A stretch of DNA of 5,203 nucleotides from assembly GCA_019264505.1 (NCBI GenBank), contig JAHUZY010000149.1, forward strand, positions 1 through 5,203. Reading direction: 5' to 3'. Of this stretch, positions 1 to 5,203 are shown piece after piece. Numbering within the stretch: the stretch's first letter is position 1; the number at the start of each line of letters is the position of its first letter. This DNA is from Phenylobacterium sp. GTDB lineage: Bacteria > Pseudomonadota > Alphaproteobacteria > Caulobacterales > Caulobacteraceae. The notes under the pieces were generated by a model that did no database searches, was not told the DNA's origin, and saw nothing but the letters and a program-made list of their open reading frames with translations. The translations under genes were made by a program, and so were the position numbers.

Positions 1-785
1 ATGCGGTGAAGTTCACGACCCAGGGCTCCGTGCGCCTTGAGGTGACAAGCGCCAGCGGCGAGAGCGGGGAGAACCTGGTCTTCCGTGTCGCCGACACCGG
101 CATCGGCTTCGATGAGGGCGCGCGCCAGCGTCTGTTCGGGCGCTTTGAGCAGGCCGACGGCTCGATCACCCGCCGCTTCGGCGGCACCGGCCTTGGCCTG
201 GCCATTTCCCGCTCCCTCGCCGAGGCCATGGGGGGAACCCTCTCAGCAGACTCCCAACGTGACGCGGGCTCGGTCTTCACCCTCACCCTGGACCTGCCCC
301 GGGCTGCGGGCGCCGCTGAGGCCTGGGGACGCGACGCCGACGCCGCCAAGGGGTCGGCGCCCCTGGACGGGATGCGGGTCCTCCTGGCCGAAGACCATCC
401 GACCAATCGTCGGGTCGTGGAACTGATCCTGGGCGCCGCTGGCGTGCTCCTGACCTGCGTCGAGGACGGCGCCCAGGCGGTGGCCGCCTGGAAAGACGGA
501 GCCTATGATCTGGTGCTGATGGACATGCAGATGCCGGTCATGGATGGTCTGAGCGCCATTGGTGAAATCCGCCGTCTCGAGCGGGTCCTGGGCCGCAGCC
601 GGACGCCGATCTACACCCTGACGGCCAACGCCATGCCCGAACACGGCCTGGCCTCCGCCGAGGCCGGCGCCGATGGCCACGTGACCAAGCCGGTCACGGC
701 CGAACGGCTGCTGATGGCGGTGGACGATGTCTGGTCGGCGCGGGCGTCAGGCGACGAGGCCGCCTGCCCCGCAAAGCTCGCCTGA
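1..785 (+). CDS. Hybrid sensor histidine kinase, C-terminal part (HATPase + receiver), 5' end outside window
   Basis: This is the 3' part of a sensor kinase that autophosphorylates on a histidine and passes the phosphate to its own receiver. The reading frame is open through the left edge. Bases 3-20 read AVKFTT, the end of the NAxKFT N-box, so the GTG at base 6 is not a real start. Counting residues from that GTG, the ATP-binding domain spans about 1-98: G1 box DTGIG at 30-34, F box LFGRFEQ at 43-49, G2 box GGTGLGL at 59-65. An Ala/Gly-rich linker (99-121) leads to a receiver domain (123-240) with acidic pair E129/D130, phosphoacceptor D173 in LMDMQMP, T206 and K228 (TKP). All key receiver residues are present, so it should be active. 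No HPt domain follows before the TGA, so onward transfer would need a separate phosphotransferase. The histidine-bearing DHp and any sensor domains lie outside the window, so the signal cannot be told. The gene converges on the TadG-like gene. Confidence 0.95.
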   Translation, partial: AVKFTTQGSVRLEVTSASGESGENLVFRVADTGIGFDEGARQRLFGRFEQADGSITRRFGGTGLGLAISRSLAEAMGGTLSADSQRDAGSVFTLTLDLPRAAGAAEAWGRDADAAKGSAPLDGMRVLLAEDHPTNRRVVELILGAAGVLLTCVEDGAQAVAAWKDGAYDLVLMDMQMPVMDGLSAIGEIRRLERVLGRSRTPIYTLTANAMPEHGLASAEAGADGHVTKPVTAERLLMAVDDVWSARASGDEAACPAKLA

Positions 786-795
786 ACCTGAGCCC

Positions 796-831
796 CGCGA
801 CGAGGGAGACGCCCAGCGCCGCCTCGTCCCG
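796..831. terminator. Weak candidate bidirectional terminator hairpin between convergent genes
   Basis: In the 58-bp gap between the two convergent stop codons, GACGAGG (799-805) pairs with CCTCGTC (822-828). That is a 7-bp perfect stem with a 16-base loop, extended by two more pairs (796/831, 797/830) after one mismatch. There is no T-run on either strand, so it is not a classical intrinsic terminator. Position between converging genes is the main argument. In GC-rich DNA a stem of this size can arise by chance. Confidence 0.25.
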
Positions 832-843
832 TCAATCAGCAGA

Positions 844-2403
844 TCACTTGGTCAGGCGGAGATTGTCGATCGAGCCGGCGATGGCGTCGAACGCCGCGCC
901 CAACTGCGACACGTTCTGGACGTCGAAGAACTTGTCCGGATCGGTGGCGCAGTTCCTCAGCAGGTCGCTGGAGCCCGTCTTCACCTCCACCCGCACGGTG
1001 TAGAGGACGATCTCCTTGTCCTTGATGTTCTTGCAGAGCAGGGCCAGCCGCTCGTTCATCTTCTGATTGGCCGTGTTGCCGGAGCCTGAGGTGATCCCCA
1101 GCAGGCCCTGCCACAGATAGCCCAGCCCGCTGTAGGCCGAGGCGTTGTGGTTGCTTGCGCTGCTGAAGACGTTGTCGCCGTCGGTCATCAGAATGATGAT
1201 CTTGCGGTGGTTCTTGGTCCCATAGGCGACGCCGTCGGCCAGGGGCGCATTGGGCGACAGGGTGTGCCAGCCCCAGACCAGCCCCATGGGGATGTTGGTG
1301 TTGCCCACCGCCTTCATGGAGTCGATCGCCCCCTTGAGGGCGCTCATGTCGGTGGTCAGCGGCATGATCGGTTCAAGGTCGCAGCCCTTGTTCGGACCGC
1401 CCCCGCTGGGCTTCTCGTTATTGTACTTGGCGACGTTGCCCTGGCGCTCCCAGTTGTCGCCATTGGACTTGTCATCCAGATAGTCGTTGGGGTTGGAAGA
1501 CTGCCACCAGTAAAGCCGGTCGGGCTCGTCCGGAGCGAAATAGGGGACGAAATAGCTGTCCTTATTGGCCGTGTAGGGCGCGGTGTCCTGGACGTCGAAG
1601 GGCTGTCGGCGGCTTTCCACGCAGCCGCCCCAGACCTGATTGTCCTTCATCGACTTCAGGACGGCGAAGCGGTCGGTGTTGGCCGTGTTGAAGATATCGA
1701 CATTGGCCGCATTGTGCCCAAGCGCCCGGCTGTCGAGCCAGTTGGGGATGCCCGGGCCTGTGCGCGTGGTGGTGTTATAATTCTTGACGCTGACGTCCTC
1801 GGCCACCCGCACCGTGCTGGAGAAAGGCACCAGGGAGATCTGGATCGGGTCTTTGGCGGTGCTGCGCTTGCCGGCCGCGTCCAGCTTGTCCACCAGGTCC
1901 TTGGCGGCGGTCTTCAGGGTCGAGAGCTTGGTGCCCGACATGGAGCCGGTGTTGTCCAGCACCAGAGCGACCTCAAGGCGATCCATGGCCCGCAGCACCT
2001 CGGCGCCGGCCTTGACGTTGCCGTGCTGGAAGAAGCCAGTGGCCACGGCCATGGGGGTCATCTCCGCCGAAGCCACCACCTTGGGACCGTCGAGGACGAA
2101 GCTGGACGTCACCAGGGCAGACCCGGGAAAAGCGCTGAGATTGGCCATCAGCGCCCGCTGGCCGACCTCGTTGATCTCCTTCTGGGTCTGGGCCGAGGAG
2201 CGGGCGGCGAACAGGGCGGCCGCGTCCAGGGCGTCCTGCAGCTTCTGCTTCTGGTTGGCGCCGATATAGAGGTCGAACACGCCGAGCGTCAGGGGGGCGA
2301 GCAGCACCAGGGCCACGGCGAAGATGATCGCCGCCGCCCCGCTCTCGTCGCGGGCGCCGGTCTTCAGCCGGGCGGTCAGGCCCTTAAGGATAGAGGTTCG
2401 CAC
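844..2403 (-). CDS. TadG-like protein: N-terminal membrane anchor plus von Willebrand factor A domain
   Basis: This is a 519-residue protein of the TadE/TadG-like family, associated with Flp/Tad pilus assembly at the inner membrane. Residues 1-20 are basic with SGA at 21-23. A hydrophobic segment at about 22-43 is the TadE/G-type membrane helix, followed by a helix rich in Q/K/L/A (50-75) typical of these proteins. The bulk should face the periplasm. The vWA metal site (MIDAS) is visible: D150-N-T-G-S154 (DxTxS in place of DxSxS), T369 in GNTNIPMGL, and D408 in MTDGDN. Between motifs one and two sits an insertion (about 200-345) rich in N, Y, D and W and bounded by C261 and C341; C457 and C485 form a possible second pair. 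The start is GTG at 2403: an in-frame TAG lies seven codons upstream (2422-2424) and the next Met is residue 86. The ribosome binding site is weak (AAAGAG, 2416-2421, 12 bases off). No other tad gene is adjacent, so it may be a stand-alone paralogue rather than the cluster's TadG. Family assignment is firm; a pilus role is inference. Confidence 0.88.
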   Translation of the reverse strand: MRTSILKGLTARLKTGARDESGAAAIIFAVALVLLAPLTLGVFDLYIGANQKQKLQDALDAAALFAARSSAQTQKEINEVGQRALMANLSAFPGSALVTSSFVLDGPKVVASAEMTPMAVATGFFQHGNVKAGAEVLRAMDRLEVALVLDNTGSMSGTKLSTLKTAAKDLVDKLDAAGKRSTAKDPIQISLVPFSSTVRVAEDVSVKNYNTTTRTGPGIPNWLDSRALGHNAANVDIFNTANTDRFAVLKSMKDNQVWGGCVESRRQPFDVQDTAPYTANKDSYFVPYFAPDEPDRLYWWQSSNPNDYLDDKSNGDNWERQGNVAKYNNEKPSGGGPNKGCDLEPIMPLTTDMSALKGAIDSMKAVGNTNIPMGLVWGWHTLSPNAPLADGVAYGTKNHRKIIILMTDGDNVFSSASNHNASAYSGLGYLWQGLLGITSGSGNTANQKMNERLALLCKNIKDKEIVLYTVRVEVKTGSSDLLRNCATDPDKFFDVQNVSQLGAAFDAIAGSIDNLRLTK

Positions 2404-2451
2404 GTCTGCGCCCCGCTCTTTCTAAACGTTCAGGGGCTGATGATGCGGCCT

Positions 2452-2486
2452 CAGGGTAAACGAACCCTCCGCAGAACAGGGTAAAC
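2452..2486. repeat. Two copies of a 10-bp direct repeat, CAGGGTAAAC, 25 bp apart
   Basis: Exact copies lie at 2452-2461 and 2477-2486. Read on the minus strand they are GTTTACCCTG. The first copy also forms an imperfect palindrome, AGGGT-N6-ACCCT (2453-2468). They lie about 50 and 75 bp upstream of the TadG-like start codon and about 90 to 115 bp upstream of gabD, which suits a regulator binding site for either gene. The regulator is unknown. Confidence 0.5.
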
Positions 2487-2564
2487 AGGCGGGGCTTTTC
2501 GCCGCCGCAGCCCTGGCTCCGGCGCCGCGGGGCGACTTAAGCGTTTGGTGGGCAGCGCAGATTC

Positions 2565-2570
2565 AAGGAG
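2565..2570 (+). promoter_or_regulatory. Ribosome binding site of gabD
   Basis: AAGGAG lies six bases before the ATG at 2577. It is a near-ideal Shine-Dalgarno match and fixes the start of the dehydrogenase. Confidence 0.85.
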
Positions 2571-2576
2571 ACCGCC

Positions 2577-4049
2577 ATGGCCGAACAGCCATTCCCCGAC
2601 ACACTGGCGAAACTGGGCGCCGACCTCATCTTCGAGCAGGCCCTGGTGGACGGCCGCTGGATCAGCGGGTCGGCGAAGCCCATCGCCGTGGACAATCCGG
2701 CCGACGGAAGCCGCCTTGGCCATGCGCCAAGCCTGTCGGGCGAGGAGGTGGAGCGCGCCATCGCCGCGGCGGCGCGGAGCTTTCCAGACTGGGCGGCCCG
2801 GAAGGGACAGGCCCGGGGCGAGATCCTGTTCCGCTGGGCGGCCCTGGTGGAGGCCAATGAGGCGGGCCTGGCGGCCCTGATCTCGCTGGAGAACGGCAAG
2901 CCCTGGAAGGAGGCCCTGGGGGAGATTCGCTACGCCAACTCCTTCATCAGCTGGTTCGCCGGGCTGGCGGGGCGCCTGGATGGGCGGACCATCGAGAGCC
3001 CCAAGGATGAGGACCTGATCCTCTCCTTCCGCGAGCCGGTCGGGCCTGTGGCGGCGATCACCCCCTGGAACTTTCCGGCCGCCATGATCACCCGCAAGGC
3101 GGCCGCGGCCTTCTGCGCCGGCTGCACGGTGGTGCTGAAGCCGGCCTCGGCAACCCCGTTCACCGCGCTGGCCCTCGCCAGGCTCGCCCTGGAGGCCGGC
3201 GTCCCTGAAGGCGTCTTCTCGGTGGTCACCGGCGCCAACAGCGAGATCGGCGCCCGGCTGACGGGCTCGCCGCTGATCCGCAAGCTCTCCTTCACCGGCT
3301 CCACCGAGGTCGGGCGCAAGCTGGCCGCCGACTGCGCGCCGACCCTCAAGCGCCTGTCCATGGAGCTGGGCGGCGCCGCGCCCCTGATCGTCTTCGAGGA
3401 CGCCGATCTCGATGTTGCTGTCGAAGGCGCGGTCGCAGGCAAGTTCCGGGCGGCGGGCCAGACCTGCGTCTGTCCCAACCGGATTTATGTGCAGGCGCCG
3501 ATCCTCGACGCCTTCATCGCGCGCCTGAGCGAGCGGGTCGCCGCCCTGAAGGTCGGCCATCCCCTGGAGGCGGGCGTAGAGATCGGCCCCCTGATCAGCG
3601 ACAAGGCCCTGGACAAGGTCGAGGACCATATCGCCCGCACCAAGGCCAGCGGCGGGCGCGTGCGGACCGGCGGCGATCGGCACGCCCTGGGCGGGCGCTA
3701 TTTCCAGCCCACCGTGCTGGCGGGCGGCGATGACCGCCTGTTCGCCGCCGAAGAGACCTTCGGCCCGGTGGCCCCGGTGTTCGGCTTTGCGACCGAGGAA
3801 GAGGCCCTGAGCCGGGCCAACGCCTCGGACTTCGGCCTGGCGGCCTATCTGTTCACCCGCGACCAGGCCCGCGCCATGCGGGTCGGGCGGGGGCTGGAGG
3901 CGGGTATCATCGGGGTCAATACCGGCCTCGTCTCCACCGCCGCCAATCCGTTTGGCGGGGTCAAGCAGTCCGGCTATGGCCGGGAGGGCTCGGCCTATGG
4001 GGTGGAGGACTACCTGCAGATCAAATCCCTGACCCTGGCGCTGGGCTGA
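2577..4049 (+). CDS. gabD: Succinate-semialdehyde dehydrogenase, NAD(P)+-dependent (aldehyde dehydrogenase superfamily)
   Basis: This cytoplasmic enzyme should oxidise succinate semialdehyde to succinate, the last step of GABA degradation, feeding the TCA cycle. At 490 residues it is full length for the family. The superfamily signature is complete: N165 in TPWNF, cofactor-site K188 in VLKP, FTGST at 239-243, general base E263 in MELGG, nucleophile C297 in GQTCVCP, and E393 in EETFGP. Substrate assignment rests on residues known to hold the carboxylate in this subfamily: R173 (ITRK), R291 (six before the catalytic Cys) and S453 in GLVS. All are present at the expected places. C299 beside C297 matches the pair that forms a redox-switch disulfide in human SSADH. 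The ATG has an excellent ribosome binding site. No gabT or gabP flanks it, so it appears monocistronic. Closely related alternatives are glutarate-semialdehyde dehydrogenase (DavD) or a broader semialdehyde dehydrogenase; NAD versus NADP preference is not decided here. Confidence 0.92.
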   Translation: MAEQPFPDTLAKLGADLIFEQALVDGRWISGSAKPIAVDNPADGSRLGHAPSLSGEEVERAIAAAARSFPDWAARKGQARGEILFRWAALVEANEAGLAALISLENGKPWKEALGEIRYANSFISWFAGLAGRLDGRTIESPKDEDLILSFREPVGPVAAITPWNFPAAMITRKAAAAFCAGCTVVLKPASATPFTALALARLALEAGVPEGVFSVVTGANSEIGARLTGSPLIRKLSFTGSTEVGRKLAADCAPTLKRLSMELGGAAPLIVFEDADLDVAVEGAVAGKFRAAGQTCVCPNRIYVQAPILDAFIARLSERVAALKVGHPLEAGVEIGPLISDKALDKVEDHIARTKASGGRVRTGGDRHALGGRYFQPTVLAGGDDRLFAAEETFGPVAPVFGFATEEEALSRANASDFGLAAYLFTRDQARAMRVGRGLEAGIIGVNTGLVSTAANPFGGVKQSGYGREGSAYGVEDYLQIKSLTLALG

Positions 4050-4126
4050 GGCGGCCGGGTGATTGACGGGGACGGATAGGTGGGGCTCCTCTAAACCGGC
4101 GATAGAGACGGGGTGGGGGACTTCTG
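4050..4126 (+). promoter_or_regulatory. Intergenic leader of the alpha-2-macroglobulin gene with its Shine-Dalgarno and a possible -35
   Basis: The 77-bp gap holds a purine-rich GGGGGA (4115-4120), six bases before the ATG at 4127, which serves as a moderate ribosome binding site. TTGACGG (4063-4069) matches the -35 of the Caulobacter housekeeping promoter consensus. The only -10-like sequence, TCTAAACC (4090-4097), is about 20 bases away, longer than the usual spacing, so the promoter is doubtful. No terminator hairpin is evident after gabD, and read-through from gabD is possible. Confidence 0.4.
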
Positions 4127-5203
4127 ATGACGCCGAGCGACGAGACGCCGAACGGACTCACCCCGGAACCGGCCCCCCCTGAGCCCGCCCCCCAGGGTCC
4201 AGACACCGCCAAGGCGCCCTGGTGGCGCAGCCTCAAGGACCGCATGAGCCATGGCCGGACCCCGGTGGTCCTGGCCGGCCTGCTGATCGTCGCGGCCTTC
4301 GGCGGCGGCTTTCTCACCGCCAAGGGCGTCGACATCCTGACCATTCCCCGGGCGGTGGTGTCCGGTGACGGCGTCGTTCCTGGGGGCTGGTCGCTGTTCG
4401 GCGCCCCGCGGGCGGCCGCCGCCCCCCGCCGTGGCGCCCCCATGCCCGAGGGCTTCGCCGTCTGGCGGACCCGCGTCGACACCTCCACCGCCCAGCCGCG
4501 GGCCTGTATCGAGATGAGCCGGCCGCTGGATCCGGAGACCGCCTATGGGGACTATGTCCTCATTTCCCCGGATCTGGGCGAAACCCCGGCCATCGCCGTG
4601 GAAGGCTCCGAGCTCTGCCTGGCGGGCCTGGGCTTCACCGAACGACGGGTGACCCTGCTGAAGGGCCTGCCGGCCGAAGGCGGCGAAACGCTGGCGGCCA
4701 ACGCCGACATCGACTTCACCTTCGGCGAGAAGCCGCCCTTCGTGGGCTTCGCCGGGGACGGCGTGATCCTGCCCCGCGAGGACTCCGATGGGGTCGGCAT
4801 CGAGACGGTCAATGTCACCCGCCTGGCCATCGAGGTGTGGCGCGTCGCCGACCGCAACCTCGTGCGCACCTCGGTCAGCGCGCCGGAGCCCACGGCCGAA
4901 GGGGAATGGCCCTATGACTGGGGCTCCGACAGCCCCGACCAGGAGGGTCAGAAGGTCTGGAGCGGCGAGGTCGCCGTGGCCGGCGAGGCCGGTCGGCGGG
5001 CCACCACCGTCTTCCCCCTGGGCGCTGTGCTGCGCGAAGTGAAACCCGGCGGCTATGTCATCAAGGCCCGCGACGCCTCGGGCGGTCGCAGCCTGACGGC
5101 GGGCGAAGATTCCAATCCCCCGGCCCAGGCCCGGCGCTGGATCATCTTCACCGACATGGCGCTGAGCGCCTATGCCGGCGCCGAGGCCACCGATGTGGTG
5201 GTC
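4127..5203 (+). CDS. Bacterial alpha-2-macroglobulin family protein, N-terminal 359 residues, 3' end outside window
   Basis: This is the start of a large periplasmic protease-trapping protein, a family usually over 1,500 residues. The frame is open from the ATG through the right edge. Residues 1-31 are a Pro/Glu-rich, presumably cytoplasmic tail; then WWRSLKDR and nearby basic residues lead into a hydrophobic helix (about 45-65), giving an N-in, C-out anchor. An Ala/Pro-rich linker (about 74-107) follows. The conserved N-terminal domain of the YfhM-type family then begins: VWRTRVDTS at 112-120, RACIEMSRPLD at 125-135, ELCLAGLGF at 162-170, TLLKGLPAEGG at 176-186, the ILPRE-like strand at 214-218, and VNVTRLAIEVWRVADRNLV at 228-246. 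C127 and C164 may form a disulfide. Macroglobulin-like strands continue to the edge. The start is fixed by an in-frame TAG at 4103-4105 and a nearby Shine-Dalgarno; Met40 is a less likely alternative because it would cut off the cytoplasmic tail. There is no lipobox cysteine, unlike the E. coli lipoprotein. The bait region and any thioester (CxEQ) lie beyond the window. The usual partner, a PBP1C gene (pbpC), would be expected downstream. Confidence 0.88.
   Translation, partial: MTPSDETPNGLTPEPAPPEPAPQGPDTAKAPWWRSLKDRMSHGRTPVVLAGLLIVAAFGGGFLTAKGVDILTIPRAVVSGDGVVPGGWSLFGAPRAAAAPRRGAPMPEGFAVWRTRVDTSTAQPRACIEMSRPLDPETAYGDYVLISPDLGETPAIAVEGSELCLAGLGFTERRVTLLKGLPAEGGETLAANADIDFTFGEKPPFVGFAGDGVILPREDSDGVGIETVNVTRLAIEVWRVADRNLVRTSVSAPEPTAEGEWPYDWGSDSPDQEGQKVWSGEVAVAGEAGRRATTVFPLGAVLREVKPGGYVIKARDASGGRSLTAGEDSNPPAQARRWIIFTDMALSAYAGAEATDVVV

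Larger units (their letters stand above)
2404..2576. promoter_or_regulatory. Divergent intergenic control region between the TadG-like gene and gabD
   Basis: The 173 bp separate two divergently transcribed genes and must contain both promoters. The half near the TadG-like gene is less GC-rich and holds a 10-bp direct repeat and three AGGGT/ACCCT boxes (2453-2457, 2464-2468 inverted, 2478-2482). The half near gabD (about 2490-2535) is very GC-rich, with small inverted repeats: TCGCC 2499-2503 with GGCGA 2531-2535, and AGCC/GGCT at 2509-2518. A GANTC site (2560-2564), the CcrM methylation target in alphaproteobacteria, lies just upstream of the gabD ribosome binding site. I could not find a convincing -35/-10 pair in either direction. 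The regulatory role is inferred from position. Confidence 0.6.

Noticed and set aside
6..8. GTG at base 6 as a start codon of the first gene
   Set aside because: The frame is open to the left edge and bases 3-20 already encode part of the conserved N-box of a histidine kinase ATPase domain, so the gene begins upstream of the window.
828..838. TGATTGACGGG shared, in inverted orientation, with bases 4060-4070, both shortly after a stop codon
   Set aside because: A few 11-base matches are expected by chance in a window of this size when both strands are counted, and nothing else is shared around them.
1147..2484. Long plus-strand open frame of 445 codons opposite the TadG-like gene
   Set aside because: It is antisense to a gene with clear vWA motifs. 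Its His/Gly/Val/Arg-rich translation has no recognisable domain and reflects the GC-biased codon positions of the true gene.
2404..2576. A riboswitch or small RNA in the divergent intergenic region
   Set aside because: The inverted repeats present are short and GC-driven, there is no T-run after a hairpin, and I recognise no known riboswitch core.
2451..3683. Long minus-strand open frame of 410 codons opposite gabD
   Set aside because: It covers the complementary strand of a complete, motif-verified aldehyde dehydrogenase. The translation is low-complexity Gly/Arg/Ala/Gln-rich with no family signature.
4244..4246. Met40 as an alternative start of the alpha-2-macroglobulin
   Set aside because: It lacks a good Shine-Dalgarno just upstream, while the ATG at 4127 has one at the right distance and an in-frame stop codon close before it. 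It cannot be wholly excluded without N-terminal data.
4021..4893. Minus-strand open frames (4021-4488 and 4552-4893) suggesting genes opposite the right-hand end
   Set aside because: The plus-strand frame from 4127 gives a continuous protein with conserved alpha-2-macroglobulin motifs. The minus-strand products are Ser/Pro/Arg-rich shadow translations.

Overview
The window is GC-rich, densely coded DNA with strongly G/C-biased third codon positions. The gene content fits a free-living alphaproteobacterium, and the Caulobacteraceae (Caulobacter, Phenylobacterium, Brevundimonas) are the best guess. The pointers are the hybrid sensor kinase with a C-terminal receiver, the TadG-like von Willebrand A protein, the membrane-anchored bacterial alpha-2-macroglobulin, and the overall composition. 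This placement is inference from gene types; no rRNA or other marker is present.

Layout from left to right: (1) bases 1-785, plus strand, are the 3' end of a hybrid histidine kinase that enters the window already inside its ATPase domain and ends in a complete receiver domain. (2) A 58-bp convergent gap follows, with one weak hairpin. (3) Bases 844-2403, minus strand, are a complete 519-residue TadG-like protein: one N-terminal membrane segment followed by an interrupted von Willebrand A domain. (4) A 173-bp divergent intergenic region, the only obvious two-way control region here, carries a 10-bp direct repeat and three AGGGT/ACCCT boxes. (5) Bases 2577-4049, plus strand, are a complete aldehyde dehydrogenase of the succinate-semialdehyde dehydrogenase (GabD) type with a strong ribosome binding site. 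(6) A 77-bp gap follows. (7) From base 4127 to the right edge runs the first 359 residues of a bacterial alpha-2-macroglobulin, open at the window end.

The genes do not form an evident pathway. They look like four independent transcription units: signalling, surface or pilus-associated structure, central metabolism (GABA shunt or semialdehyde oxidation), and periplasmic protease defence. Two of the proteins, TadG-like and alpha-2-macroglobulin, are predicted to be tethered to the inner membrane by a single N-terminal helix with the bulk in the periplasm. I found no mobile element, CRISPR array, tRNA, rRNA or convincing riboswitch. The region looks like ordinary chromosomal backbone. The points most worth checking are the divergent control region, the large cysteine-flanked insertion in the TadG-like protein, and the anchor of the alpha-2-macroglobulin. 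I see no previously undescribed system.
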